From Pseudarthrobacter sp. NBSH8 (GTDB taxonomy: Bacteria > Actinomycetota > Actinomycetes > Actinomycetales > Micrococcaceae): a stretch of 64,000 bases of DNA. The stretch spans positions 1,612,001-1,676,000 of the forward strand of contig NZ_CP043178.1 in the NCBI RefSeq assembly GCF_014217545.1, written 5' to 3'. The notes under the pieces are model-generated. The model was not told the origin of the DNA. It did not search any database and saw nothing but the letters and a program-made list of their open reading frames with translations. The position numbers and the translations under genes are program-made. Positions 10,141-19,507 of the stretch are shown piece after piece; position 1 is the first letter of the stretch, and each line of letters opens with the position of its first letter.

Positions 10141-10157
10141 TTCTACGAACCGTAGAA
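10141..10157. promoter_or_regulatory. Candidate BlaI-type operator 3
   Basis: TTCTACGAACCGTAGAA is the third copy of the dyad. It starts 24 bases after operator 2, a little over two helical turns, so two dimers could bind side by side. It ends 29 bases before the cydA start. Confidence 0.75.
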
Positions 10158-10186
10158 AAGTCGCACCGCCAACCCGAGGGACTGCT

Positions 10187-11779
10187 GTGGAAGCTCTGGA
10201 AATCGCCCGCTGGCAATTCGGCATCACCACCGTGTACCACTTCATGATGGTGCCCCTCACCATCGGACTCGGCCTGGTGGTCGCCGTGATGCAGACGCTC
10301 TGGCACCGCACCGGCAAGGAGGAATACCTCCGGATGACCAAATTCTGGGGCAAGCTCTTCCTGATCAACTTCATCATGGGCGTGGCCACCGGCATTGTGC
10401 AGGAGTTCCAGTTCGGCATGGCCTGGAGCGAGTACAGCCGCTTCGTTGGAGACGTCTTCGGGGCGCCGCTGGCGCTGGAGTCGCTGCTGGCCTTCTTCGT
10501 TGAGTCCACGTTCCTGGGCCTGTGGATCTTCGGCTGGAAGCAGCTGAAGCCGGCAATCCACCTGGCCTGCCTCTGGGTGGCCGTGGTGGGATCGGTGTTC
10601 TCCGCGTACTTCATCATCGTAGCCAACAGCTGGATGCAGCATCCCGTGGGCGCGAAGATTATCGACGGCCGGCCGGTCATGACGGACGCCTGGGCAGTCT
10701 TCACCAACAACACCGCACTCGTGGCCTTCCCGCACACCCTGATGGGCGCACTGGCCGTTGCTGGCGGCTTCCTCCTCGGCATTGCCTGGTACCACCTCTG
10801 GCGCAGGCGCACCGACGGCATCGACACCGTCGGCGCCGACGGGAAGGTGATTCCCGGCGAAGCAGCCATCCCCGGCCGTGACCGGACCGATTACAAAGTC
10901 TGGATCCGCTCCCTGCGGATCGGCGCCGTCGTCGCCATGATCTCGTTCGCGGGCACCGCACTGACCGGAGACCTCCAGGGAAAGCTGATGTTTGAGCAGC
11001 AACCCATGAAGATGGCCGCGGCCGAGGCCGCCTGCCACGACGGTACGGGCTTCTCCGTGCTGAGCATCGGGAACCTGGGCTCCATGAACTGCGATGACAT
11101 CAAGGCCGTGATCGAAGTACCCGGCATACTGTCCTTCCTCGCCAAGGGCGACTTCACCACCGAGGTCAAGGGTGTCAACAGCCTCTTGGACCAGTACAAG
11201 GCCGACTACGGAACCCACCTGCCCAACAACCCGATCTACGGCGAGAGGGCAGGCCAGGAGATCCAGTACGTCCCGGTCATGGAAGTCACGTACTGGGGCT
11301 TCCGGATGATGATCGGCTTCGGCGGTATAGCGGCGCTTGCCGCGCTCCTGGCGCTCTGGGTGACAAGAACGGGCACGGTCCCGGCATCGCGCTGGCTGAT
11401 GCGCCTCGCGGTGTTCGGCATCCTGGCCCCGTTCGGCGCCAACGCGGCCGGGTGGATCTTCACCGAGATGGGCCGGCAGCCGTTTGTGGTGGCCCCCAAC
11501 CCGGACCTGAACGGCATCGACCAGGTGTTTATGTTCACCGCGGCGGCCGTCTCGCCTGGAGTGTCGGCCGGTGAACTGCTGACGTCACTGATCGTTCTGA
11601 CCGCGGTCTATGCGGCGCTGCTTGTGGTTGAGGTCAAACTCCTGGTCAAGTTCATCCGGGGCGGTGTGGTGTCCGCGATGCCGGAACTGGCCCATACCCC
11701 GGCCGACGAAAACGGGGACGCCAACAAGGGCCCTGGCACCGGCAAACCCGCCGGCGACGTCCTGGCATTCGCCTACTAA
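10187..11779 (+). CDS. cydA: Cytochrome bd ubiquinol/menaquinol oxidase subunit I
   Basis: This 530-residue membrane protein is the haem-bearing subunit of cytochrome bd oxidase, which passes quinol electrons to oxygen with high affinity. Visible family features are the N-terminal WQFGITTVYHFMMVPL with His18 (haem b595 ligand), AFPHTLMG around residue 183 (haem b558 His), EVTYWGFRMMIGFG around 365-380 with the haem-ligand Met, and GDLQGKLMFEQQPMKMAAAE at the quinol loop. I chose the GTG at 10187 because GAGGGA precedes it and the family N-terminus begins there. The frame is open back to 10064, but that extension runs through the operators. It heads the operon cydA-cydB-cydDC and lies divergent from the blaI/M56 pair. 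Confidence 0.96.
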   Translation: MEALEIARWQFGITTVYHFMMVPLTIGLGLVVAVMQTLWHRTGKEEYLRMTKFWGKLFLINFIMGVATGIVQEFQFGMAWSEYSRFVGDVFGAPLALESLLAFFVESTFLGLWIFGWKQLKPAIHLACLWVAVVGSVFSAYFIIVANSWMQHPVGAKIIDGRPVMTDAWAVFTNNTALVAFPHTLMGALAVAGGFLLGIAWYHLWRRRTDGIDTVGADGKVIPGEAAIPGRDRTDYKVWIRSLRIGAVVAMISFAGTALTGDLQGKLMFEQQPMKMAAAEAACHDGTGFSVLSIGNLGSMNCDDIKAVIEVPGILSFLAKGDFTTEVKGVNSLLDQYKADYGTHLPNNPIYGERAGQEIQYVPVMEVTYWGFRMMIGFGGIAALAALLALWVTRTGTVPASRWLMRLAVFGILAPFGANAAGWIFTEMGRQPFVVAPNPDLNGIDQVFMFTAAAVSPGVSAGELLTSLIVLTAVYAALLVVEVKLLVKFIRGGVVSAMPELAHTPADENGDANKGPGTGKPAGDVLAFAY

Positions 11780-11801
11780 GAAGAGCAGAGGATACTCGAG
11801 C

Positions 11802-12851
11802 ATGGAACTGCTGCCCACCATCTGGTTCATCGTCATCGCGGTGCTTTGGACCGGCTACCTCTTCCTTGAAGGATTTGACCTCGGCGTGGGAATGCTGATG
11901 AAGCTGTTCGCGCGGAACAACACCGAGCGTCGCGTACTGCTGAACACCGTCGGCCCGGTCTGGGACGGCAACGAGGTCTGGCTCATCACGGCCGGGGCCG
12001 CAACGTTTGCGGCGTTCCCGCTGTGGTACGCCTCGCTGTTTTCCGCCCTCTACCTCCCCCTCCTGGTAGTGCTGGTAGCCCTCATCTTCCGTGCCGTGGC
12101 GTTCGAATACCGTGGCAAGGGTGACACCGACACGTGGCGGGCGCGCTGGGACTGGGCCATTGCCCTGGGCTCCTTCTTTGCCGCGTTCGGTGTCGGCGCC
12201 GCCCTGGCACTGACCACCACCGGCCTGCCGCTGAACGCGAACGGCGACCGCGAAGGCGGTGCGTTCGCCTGGTTCAGCGGTTACGCCGTGCTGGGCGGGC
12301 TGGCCGTGGTCGGGTTCTCCCTGCTCCACGCGCTGGCGTTCCTTGCATTGAAGACCGACGGCGACATCCGCCACCGTGCGCGCCGCTGGTTCGTCCGGCT
12401 GCTTCCGGTCCTGCTGCTGCCCCTGGCCGGCTGGGCACTCGTCCTCCAGTTCCTGGAGGGCAAGCCATGGACCTGGGCAGCGGTGATCGTGGCCGTGATG
12501 GCCGCAGCAGCCGCATGGTTCCTGGCCCGGCGCGGATCCGAAGGCAAGGCATTTATGGCGATGGGGGCCTTCCTCCTCCTCGGCAGCGCGTCCATTTTCG
12601 GCGCCGTTTTCCCCGTGGTGCTGCCCTCCACCCTGGACCCTGCGTTTGATCTCACCGTTGCCAACGCGTCGTCGTCCGATTACACGCTTGGGCTCATGAG
12701 CGTGGTGGCAGCCGTTGGCCTGCCCCTGGTGATCACCTACCAGGCGTGGACCTACTGGGTGTTCCGGCGCCGAGTCAGCGCGTCCCAGATCCCCGCGGCC
12801 CACAGCTTCCTGCCGGCCATTGCCGTCAGGGCGTTCACCACGAAGGGCTGA
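11802..12851 (+). CDS. cydB: Cytochrome bd oxidase subunit II
   Basis: This 349-residue integral membrane protein is the partner of CydA. The N-terminus carries LEGFDLGVGML (about 22-32), and GPVWDGNEVWLI follows near residue 55; both are diagnostic of CydB. The ATG at 11802 is 22 bases after the cydA stop and follows AGCAGAGGATACTCGAGC, an acceptable ribosome binding site. The frame is open upstream inside cydA, but the family N-terminus fits this start. The fused cydDC gene begins six bases after the stop, so translation is probably coupled across the operon. Confidence 0.96.
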   Translation: MELLPTIWFIVIAVLWTGYLFLEGFDLGVGMLMKLFARNNTERRVLLNTVGPVWDGNEVWLITAGAATFAAFPLWYASLFSALYLPLLVVLVALIFRAVAFEYRGKGDTDTWRARWDWAIALGSFFAAFGVGAALALTTTGLPLNANGDREGGAFAWFSGYAVLGGLAVVGFSLLHALAFLALKTDGDIRHRARRWFVRLLPVLLLPLAGWALVLQFLEGKPWTWAAVIVAVMAAAAAWFLARRGSEGKAFMAMGAFLLLGSASIFGAVFPVVLPSTLDPAFDLTVANASSSDYTLGLMSVVAAVGLPLVITYQAWTYWVFRRRVSASQIPAAHSFLPAIAVRAFTTKG

Positions 12852-12857
12852 CCGGCC

Positions 12858-15800
12858 GTGCGCCCGGATGTTCCGGCCGGACCGGCTACCCGTTCCGCAA
12901 TTTACTGGCTTGGCCTGCTGGCAGCGCTGAAGGCGCTGTCGCTGGTTCTGATGGGGCAGGCCGTGGCTGCCATGCTGGCCGGCCTGGCCACCGGGAACGG
13001 GACCTGGCCCGAGCAGTTGCCCTGGGGCCTGGCGGGCGTTGTCCTGAGGTCCGCCACCGTGTGGGCCCAGGGCATGGCTGCGCGCCGCGCCGCGCTGGGC
13101 ATCAAGGAGGAGCTCCGCGCCGAACTGCTGGCCCGGGCCCTGCGGAACGGTGCACGCAGCACCGGCCCGGCCGACGGCGGGCTGGCCGTGCTGGCCACGC
13201 GCGGACTGGATGCGCTGGACAGCTACTACACGCAGTTCCTGCCCGCCCTCGTGAACTGCGCCGCGATCCCGCTGCTGCTCGGGGCGCGCATCCTGTTCGC
13301 CGATTGGGTCAGCGCGGTGGTGATTGTCCTGACAGTTCCGCTCGTCCCGCTGTTTATGGTGCTGATTGGCCGGTACACCGAGGACCATGTCCGTGCGGCC
13401 CAGGAAAGCCTGACCCGGCTGTCCGGCCACATGCTTGAGCTCGCCAAGGGCCTGCCGGTCCTGGTGGGACTGGGCCGTGCCGCCGCCCAGCGCAGAGCCC
13501 TTGAGGAGATCTCGGAGGAATACCGCGCCAGGACCATGGGGACACTGCGCACCGCGTTCCTGTCCGCACTGGCGCTCGAACTCATCGCCACGATTTCCGT
13601 CGCAGTGGTCGCCGTGTTCATCGGCGTCCGCCTGGTGCACGGCGAGATGCCGCTCGAAGCCGGCCTGCTGGCATTGATCCTCGCCCCGGACTGCTACCTG
13701 CCGCTCCGGGAGCTGGGCACGGCCCACCACGCCAGCGATGACGGCCGGGCCGCCCTGGCCGAGACCAGGAAGGTCACTGAAGCACCCGAGCCGCGCCCGC
13801 TGCCCGCGCCGGGACACGAAGCTGCCGCGTCCGACGGCGGCTGCCGGGGTTCCGTGCCCGGGTCCGGGGGAGTGAGAGTCACCGGCCTCACCGTCACCTA
13901 CTCCGGACGCTCCGCTCCCGCCGTCGGGCCCTTAACCTTCACCGCCCCGCACGGGCGCATCACCGCCCTGGACGGCCCCAGCGGCGCCGGCAAAAGCACT
14001 GTCCTTGGCGTGCTGGCCGGGACCGTCGGGGACGGCGGCGGAACCACAGTGTCCGGCCGCCTCGCCGGCCTGCAGCGCGACGCCGTCGCCTGGGTTCCGC
14101 AGCATCCGGTGATGGTGTCTGACTCCGTGCTCGGGGAGGTCATGCTGTATCTCGGTGGCGGAATGGGACCCGATACTCCGGCGGCAGCCGAGGCGGCAAG
14201 GGATTGCCTGGTGGCGGCGGCGGCCGGGCACCTCGCCGGCCACCATCCGGCCGAACTGAGCCCGGGCGAGCTGCGGCGCGTTGCGTTGGCTCGTGGCCTG
14301 GCCCGCATCAGGTCCGGTGCCACCGTTCTGCTGCTCGACGAGCCCACTGCACACCTTGACGGGGTGTCGGCGGCGCTGGTGCAGGACTCGATCCGTGCGC
14401 TCCGGGGCCAGGTCACCGTCATTCTGGTGGCCCACGACCAACAGACCCGCGAGCTGGCTGACCATCTGGTGCCTGTATCGGCCCACGGCATCACCGTTCC
14501 CTCCGGCGGAGCCGTGGTGTTGGCCGGGACCCGGCCCACCGGGACAACCGCGGCGCAGGAGCATGTCCTGGAAACTGTCGGGCGTCACCTGGCGGGGACA
14601 CAGAACCCTGCCGCCGGGGATCCCCGGCCCGGCGGGACTCCCCGCCTTCTGTCCGGCCTGCTGTCCCCGGTGTCCGGCCGGTTCGCCGGTGCCGCCGTGG
14701 TGGGCACCTTTGCCGCCATTTTCGCCGTGGCCCTGTCCGGCCTGTCCGGCTGGCTCATCATCAGGGCGAGCGAACAGCCACCCATCCTGTACCTGCTCAC
14801 CGCCATCGTCGGCGTGCGGTTCTTCGGTATCGGACGCGCAGTCCTCCGCTACTGGGAACGGCTCCTGCTCCACGACGCCGTCTTCGGCGCCCTCACCCGG
14901 CTGCGCGGCAGGCTCTGGGAATCACTGAGCCGCAGGGCACTCTCGCTTCGGCGGCTCCTGCAGGGCGGCAACGTCCTGGGCACGGTGATTGACGACGTCG
15001 ACACCGTCCGGGACCTGCTGCCGCGGGTTGTCCTGCCGCCCGTCACGGCGCTTGCCGTCGCCGGTTCAGCGCTGGTGGCAACCGTCCTGGTGGCGCCTGC
15101 CGCGCTGCTGGCCGTTGCCTTGGCAGCAGCTGTCAGCCTGTTCGTGGCGCCGGCCGCCGCCCTGTGGGGAGGCCGCCGCTCGGCCACAGCGGAACAAAGC
15201 CTGCGGGCAGGCGTCCTGCGGCGCACGTCTGCTGCGCTGGATGCCCGGGCGGAGCTGCACGCGAACGGCATTGCTGCAACCGTCCTGGACGCGCTGCGCT
15301 CCGAGGACCGATTGGCCACCCGGGCATCGCAGCGTTCCGCCTGGGCCGAAGGCCTCGGCCAAGCCATTACGGTCGCCGCCTGCGGAAGTGCCGCTTTGGC
15401 TGCTGCCGTGCTGGCTGCACCCCAGGTGCTGGCCGGCACCATGGAGCCCGCCACTGCCGCGGTTGTGGTTCTGCTGCAGCTGGCGTTGGTGGAACCGTAC
15501 GCGGCGATGACGACGGCGGTGCGCCAGTACCCGGCGCTTCGCAGCGTTATGCGCCGGGTCGGTGAGTCCGGCGTGCTGGATGGCGGCGCCACCGAAACCG
15601 GGGACGGCGACGGCCTGCACGTTGTCCCCGCCCGTTCCGGCGCAGCCGCGGGGGTTGAACTGGAAAACGTCGGGGCGGCGTGGCCCTGCGGGGAACCTGT
15701 GTTCTCCGGGATCTCAGCAACTGCCGGACCCGGCACCTGGCTGGCGGTCACCGGACCGTCCGGCGCGGGGAAATCCACGTTGCTCGCTGTCCTGCTGGGA

Positions 15801-16349
15801 TTCCTGCCGGCCGCTACCGGCCGCGCAGCGGTGACCGGGACGGCGGCCTGGTGCCCGCAGGAGGCGCATCTGTTCGATTCGACGCTGCGGGGCAACCTCA
15901 TGCTGGGCGTCCCAGCCGCGGACGCGGTGACGGGCGCTTCCGCTGCTCACGGCCATGGTACGCCTGCCGACGGTACGCCTGCGGCCGGTGACGCCGAGCT
16001 GGAAGCGGCACTGACCGCCGTCGGCCTCAGCGCCATGCTCTCGCGGCTGCCGGCCGGGCTTGACACCCGGATCGGGCCGGGCGGTTCCTTCCTCAGCGGC
16101 GGAGAGCGGCAACGCCTGGCTGTGGCGCGGACCCTGCTGACGGGGGCAGAGGTCATCCTGCTCGACGAGCCCACGGCTCATCTGGACGCGCAGGCGGGAC
16201 GGGAAATGCTGGCAGATCTCCGCGCTGGCCTGAAGGACCGCACGGTGGTCATGGTCACCCACAATCCGGCCGACATCCAGTTGGCTGACGCCCGGCTGGA
16301 GCTCCCGGCAGCGTCCCGGGCGGGCATGGCTGCTTCGCTGGTGGGTTGA
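12858..16349 (+). CDS. cydDC: CydDC fusion: thiol-reductant ABC exporter, both half-transporters in one chain
   Basis: This 1163-residue protein joins CydD and CydC, the ABC exporter of glutathione/cysteine-type reductants (or haem) that is needed to assemble cytochrome bd. The order is membrane domain 1 (about 1-290), NBD1 with GPSGAGKST (about 373), signature LSPGE (about 469) and LLLDEPTAHLD (about 490), then membrane domain 2 from about 595, and NBD2 with GPSGAGKST (about 970), LSGGE (about 1078) and LLDEPTAHLD (about 1100). Both H-loop histidines are present (VAHD and VTHN). Single CydD or CydC chains are usually 500-600 residues, so this is two full half-transporters. The GTG start lies six bases after cydB. 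In this phylum the physiological thiol could be mycothiol or cysteine, which is inference. Confidence 0.93.
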   Translation: MRPDVPAGPATRSAIYWLGLLAALKALSLVLMGQAVAAMLAGLATGNGTWPEQLPWGLAGVVLRSATVWAQGMAARRAALGIKEELRAELLARALRNGARSTGPADGGLAVLATRGLDALDSYYTQFLPALVNCAAIPLLLGARILFADWVSAVVIVLTVPLVPLFMVLIGRYTEDHVRAAQESLTRLSGHMLELAKGLPVLVGLGRAAAQRRALEEISEEYRARTMGTLRTAFLSALALELIATISVAVVAVFIGVRLVHGEMPLEAGLLALILAPDCYLPLRELGTAHHASDDGRAALAETRKVTEAPEPRPLPAPGHEAAASDGGCRGSVPGSGGVRVTGLTVTYSGRSAPAVGPLTFTAPHGRITALDGPSGAGKSTVLGVLAGTVGDGGGTTVSGRLAGLQRDAVAWVPQHPVMVSDSVLGEVMLYLGGGMGPDTPAAAEAARDCLVAAAAGHLAGHHPAELSPGELRRVALARGLARIRSGATVLLLDEPTAHLDGVSAALVQDSIRALRGQVTVILVAHDQQTRELADHLVPVSAHGITVPSGGAVVLAGTRPTGTTAAQEHVLETVGRHLAGTQNPAAGDPRPGGTPRLLSGLLSPVSGRFAGAAVVGTFAAIFAVALSGLSGWLIIRASEQPPILYLLTAIVGVRFFGIGRAVLRYWERLLLHDAVFGALTRLRGRLWESLSRRALSLRRLLQGGNVLGTVIDDVDTVRDLLPRVVLPPVTALAVAGSALVATVLVAPAALLAVALAAAVSLFVAPAAALWGGRRSATAEQSLRAGVLRRTSAALDARAELHANGIAATVLDALRSEDRLATRASQRSAWAEGLGQAITVAACGSAALAAAVLAAPQVLAGTMEPATAAVVVLLQLALVEPYAAMTTAVRQYPALRSVMRRVGESGVLDGGATETGDGDGLHVVPARSGAAAGVELENVGAAWPCGEPVFSGISATAGPGTWLAVTGPSGAGKSTLLAVLLGFLPAATGRAAVTGTAAWCPQEAHLFDSTLRGNLMLGVPAADAVTGASAAHGHGTPADGTPAAGDAELEAALTAVGLSAMLSRLPAGLDTRIGPGGSFLSGGERQRLAVARTLLTGAEVILLDEPTAHLDAQAGREMLADLRAGLKDRTVVMVTHNPADIQLADARLELPAASRAGMAASLVG

Positions 16350-16355
16350 GTCCCC

Positions 16356-16874
16356 TCAGCCGTCCACATCGTGGAGGTGATGGACGACGTCGTGCAGGAA
16401 ATACTGGGCCAGCGTCAGGACGGTAAATTCGGAACCGTTGCTGCGCAGGCCGCGCCGCCCCCACTCCGCCTCCCGGACGCCGGCGAAGGACTCCGCGATC
16501 TGTTCACCCTCCGCCGTCAGTTCTGCACTGACCACGGCGGGATCGGCGTTGGCGTAGTCCGCTTCGACGGCAGTGAGGTCCTGGTCCCAGTTCTCAAATT
16601 GGGCGCCGTCGGCGTCAAGCATGAGGTTCAGCCGCTGGTCAAACAGCGTAAAGACGTCACGGACGTGGCAGGCGTATTCGAGGGCCGACCACGTCCTGTC
16701 ATCCGGGCGTTCGGCCACCTCAGGCCTGCGGAGGACAGCCCGCCAGCGTGGCAGCATGTTTTCCACGCTGCCCGGCACCGTGGCCGGCGTGACGGTGGAA
16801 GCGTCGAAGGAGCACTCGGGGCATGGCCGGGACAGGACCCAGGTCCAGTCCTTTTCATCAGGAATGATAGGCAT
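16356..16874 (-). CDS. DinB family protein
   Basis: This 172-residue protein has the DinB/YfiT-like four-helix bundle pattern. The likely metal ligands are His in ALEYACHVRDVF (about residues 65-76) and the HDVVHHLHDV cluster at the C-terminus. Actinobacterial DinB proteins include mycothiol-dependent enzymes such as maleylpyruvate isomerase and thiol S-transferases, and mycothiol metabolism is present here (mycothione reductase at 42108-43532). The N-terminal WVLSRPCPECSFDA could add a CxxC site. It converges on cydDC with a six-base gap and lies nine bases from the end of parC on the same strand. The substrate is unknown. Confidence 0.8.
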   Translation of the reverse strand: MPIIPDEKDWTWVLSRPCPECSFDASTVTPATVPGSVENMLPRWRAVLRRPEVAERPDDRTWSALEYACHVRDVFTLFDQRLNLMLDADGAQFENWDQDLTAVEADYANADPAVVSAELTAEGEQIAESFAGVREAEWGRRGLRSNGSEFTVLTLAQYFLHDVVHHLHDVDG

Positions 16875-16883
16875 GGCAGCAGT

Positions 16884-19394
16884 CTAGGACGGATCGCTCC
16901 ACGCCATGGCCGGACCCACTGCGTCCACTGCCTGGGACAGCGGAATCCCGGAACCGTCACGCCGGCCGTGCTCCTGCGGCAGCGACCTGGCTATGCCGGC
17001 CAGCGATGAGGCCTTCGCAGGTCCGTGCCCGGCCCACGCCAGCAGCAGCGTGTCTTCGCCTTTGAGGAATCTGTGCGCGCGGACGCCTGCTGTGGCACGG
17101 CCCTTGGCAGGGTATTCGGCGAAGGACGTGACCTTCGCCGCCCCCGGCGCGGTGCCCGGCAGGGCGCCGTTGGTGCCGGCAATGGTGACCACCACGGCGG
17201 CGTCGTCGGCGGCGGTGACAGCCCCGAAGAACAGCACCTGGTCCCCGGCGGCCAGCTTGATGCCCACCATGCCGCCGGCCGTCCTGCCCTGGGCCCGGAC
17301 GTTGGCGGCGCTGAAACGGAGCAATTGCGCCTCACGGGTCAGGAACACCAGATCGGTCTCCTCAGACCCGGCCGGCGCCACACCCACCACTTCATCCTTG
17401 TCCTTGAGCGCAATGACTTCCCAGTCCTCGCGGTTCAGGGGGTAATCGGGCTGGACCCGCTTGACCACGCCCTGGGCGGTGCCGATGGCCAGCACTTCAT
17501 CCAGCGGGGCGAACGCCACCAGCGTTTCACCCTTCAGCAGTGTGATGAAGTCCTTGGCCGGGACACCGCCGGCGAGGTTGGGCAGCCCGGACATGGGTGG
17601 CAGTACCGGCATGTCCATGACCTGAAGCCGAAGCATCCTGCCTTGTGAGGTGACCGCGGCTATTTCCCCACGGGCCGAGGTCTTGACCACGGAACGGAAA
17701 ACGTCGTGCTTGGCACGCGGCCCGGACTCGGCGAGGGGCTCCTGGTTGGACGTCCGCGCGATCTGTCCCGACGCCGTCAGGATGGCCCAGCAGGGATCGT
17801 CCGAGATTTCCAGGGCCAGCGGCGCGGCCTTGCCCTTGGCGTTGGGGGTGGCCGCCAGGGCTGCGGCCACGGTGGGGGAGACGGCCTCGGATTCGAGCAG
17901 GACGGTGCGCCGCGGCGTACCGTATTTTTCGGCGATTTCGCCGAGCTCGGAGGACACAAGTCCGCGCAACCGCTCCTCGGAGCCGAGGATGGCTTCGAGC
18001 TCCGCGATCTCGCGGCGCAGCTCCTCCTGTTCCTTTTCAAGCTCGATCCGGGAGTACTTGGTCAGCTGCCGCAGCCGCAGTTCCAGGATGTAGTTGGCCT
18101 GGATTTCGGAAAGATCGTAGATGGACATCAGGCGGACCCTGGCGGCCGCCACCTCATCCGAAGAACGGATGATCTGGATGACCTCATCGATGTCCACGAT
18201 GGCGATCAGCAGGCCCTCCACCAGGTGGAGGCGGTCCTTCTTCTTGCCCAGCCGGAAGGCCGTCCGCCGGCGCACCACATCGATCCGGTGCTCCACGTAG
18301 ACGGAGAGCAGCTTCACCAGGCCGAGGGTCTGCGGCTGGCCATCCACCAGGGTCACGTTGTTGATGCCGAAGGAATCCTCCATCGGCGAGTAGCGGTAGA
18401 GCTGTTGGAGGACGGCGTTCGGGTTGAACCCGTTCTTCAGCTCGATGACCAGGCGCAGGCCATGCTGGCGGTCCGTCAGGTCGACGATGTCACTTATCCC
18501 GGTCAGCTTTTTGCTGTTGACCGCGTCCTTGATCTTCTCGATCACCTTTTCGGGGCCTACCATGTACGGCAGCTCGGTGACCACCAGGCCGGTGCGCCGG
18601 GCCGAGAGCTGCTCGATCTCCACCTTTGCCCGGGTCTTGAAGGAACCGCGTCCGGTGGCGTAGGCGTCCCGGATTCCGTCCAGGCCCACGATCCGGCCGC
18701 CCGTTGGCAGGTCCGGTCCGGGCACAAAGCGCATCAGGTCATCGAGGGTCGCGTCCGGGTGGGCGATCAGGTGCCGCGCCGCGGAGATGACCTCAACGAG
18801 GTTGTGTGGGGCCATGTTGGTGGCCATCCCGACCGCGATGCCCGTGGCGCCGTTGACCAGCAGGTTGGGGAACGCGGCCGGCAGGACGTCCGGCTGGGTC
18901 AGCTGGTTGTCGTAGTTGGGGACAAAGTCCACTACGTCTTCGTCGAGGTGGTCGGTGAGCGTCAGGGCCGCCGCCGCGAGCCTGGCCTCCGTGTACCGGG
19001 GTGCCGCGGGACCGTCGTCGAGGGAGCCGAAGTTTCCGTGGCCGTCAATCAGCGGCAGGCGCAGCGAGAAGTCCTGGGCCATCCGGACCATGGCGTCATA
19101 GATGGCGGTATCGCCGTGGGGGTGGAGCTTGCCCATGACCTCGCCCACCACGCGCGCGCTCTTGACGTGGCCGCGGTCCGGACGCAGGCCCATCTCGCTC
19201 ATCATGTACAGGATCCGGCGCTGGACCGGCTTGAGCCCGTCCCGGGCATCAGGCAGGGCCCTGGAGTAGATCACCGAATACGCGTACTCCAGGAAGGAGC
19301 CTTCCATCTCGGACGTTACATCAATGTCCACGATGTTCTCGACGAAATCCTGGGGAGCGTCCCCGGCAGGGGCTGGGCTTTGGCGGCGGGCCAT
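16884..19394 (-). CDS. parC: DNA topoisomerase IV subunit A (ParC)
   Basis: This 836-residue subunit cuts and rejoins DNA in topoisomerase IV. The catalytic tyrosine sits in APRYTEARL (Tyr134 from the chosen start). The preceding winged-helix region [19 protein letters not shown] and [20 protein letters not shown] are typical of the GyrA/ParC family, and beta-pinwheel repeats fill the last third. I chose the ATG at 19394 because AGAAGGA lies upstream of it. An in-frame ATG at 19427 adds 11 residues but has no clear ribosome binding site, and the frame is open to 19469. It is divergent from the GNAT fusion gene and pairs functionally with parE at 6313-8421. Confidence 0.93.
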   Translation of the reverse strand: MARRQSPAPAGDAPQDFVENIVDIDVTSEMEGSFLEYAYSVIYSRALPDARDGLKPVQRRILYMMSEMGLRPDRGHVKSARVVGEVMGKLHPHGDTAIYDAMVRMAQDFSLRLPLIDGHGNFGSLDDGPAAPRYTEARLAAAALTLTDHLDEDVVDFVPNYDNQLTQPDVLPAAFPNLLVNGATGIAVGMATNMAPHNLVEVISAARHLIAHPDATLDDLMRFVPGPDLPTGGRIVGLDGIRDAYATGRGSFKTRAKVEIEQLSARRTGLVVTELPYMVGPEKVIEKIKDAVNSKKLTGISDIVDLTDRQHGLRLVIELKNGFNPNAVLQQLYRYSPMEDSFGINNVTLVDGQPQTLGLVKLLSVYVEHRIDVVRRRTAFRLGKKKDRLHLVEGLLIAIVDIDEVIQIIRSSDEVAAARVRLMSIYDLSEIQANYILELRLRQLTKYSRIELEKEQEELRREIAELEAILGSEERLRGLVSSELGEIAEKYGTPRRTVLLESEAVSPTVAAALAATPNAKGKAAPLALEISDDPCWAILTASGQIARTSNQEPLAESGPRAKHDVFRSVVKTSARGEIAAVTSQGRMLRLQVMDMPVLPPMSGLPNLAGGVPAKDFITLLKGETLVAFAPLDEVLAIGTAQGVVKRVQPDYPLNREDWEVIALKDKDEVVGVAPAGSEETDLVFLTREAQLLRFSAANVRAQGRTAGGMVGIKLAAGDQVLFFGAVTAADDAAVVVTIAGTNGALPGTAPGAAKVTSFAEYPAKGRATAGVRAHRFLKGEDTLLLAWAGHGPAKASSLAGIARSLPQEHGRRDGSGIPLSQAVDAVGPAMAWSDPS

Positions 19395-19493
19395 GGGGCT
19401 GGTGGATCCTTCTGCGTGACTGGTCATGCTGTGGTCTGGGTGCAGGTGTGGAGGATGATCTCCGGGCACACGGCCTGCGCCGTCAGTTTGTGG

Positions 19494-19507
19494 TTAGGCT
19501 AAGCCTA
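19494..19507. promoter_or_regulatory. Palindrome overlapping -10 and start of the GNAT/acyl-CoA synthetase gene
   Basis: TAGGCTAAGCCTA (19495-19507) is a perfect dyad around a central A and ends at the first base of the ATG at 19507. TAGGCT at 19495-19500 also fits a -10 hexamer six bases before the start, suggesting a leaderless message under operator control. It resembles DtxR/IdeR half-sites only loosely. Confidence 0.35.

Noticed and set aside
10064..10186. Upstream extension of cydA to 10064
   Set aside because: It would translate through the promoter and two operators, and the peptide has no CydA similarity.
11652..13817. 721-residue minus-strand open frame across cydA, cydB and cydDC
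   Set aside because: His/Gln/Gly-rich shadow frame opposite three well-supported genes.
17706..19502. 598-residue plus-strand open frame across parC
   Set aside because: Antisense to the ParC catalytic domain; composition is typical of a shadow frame.
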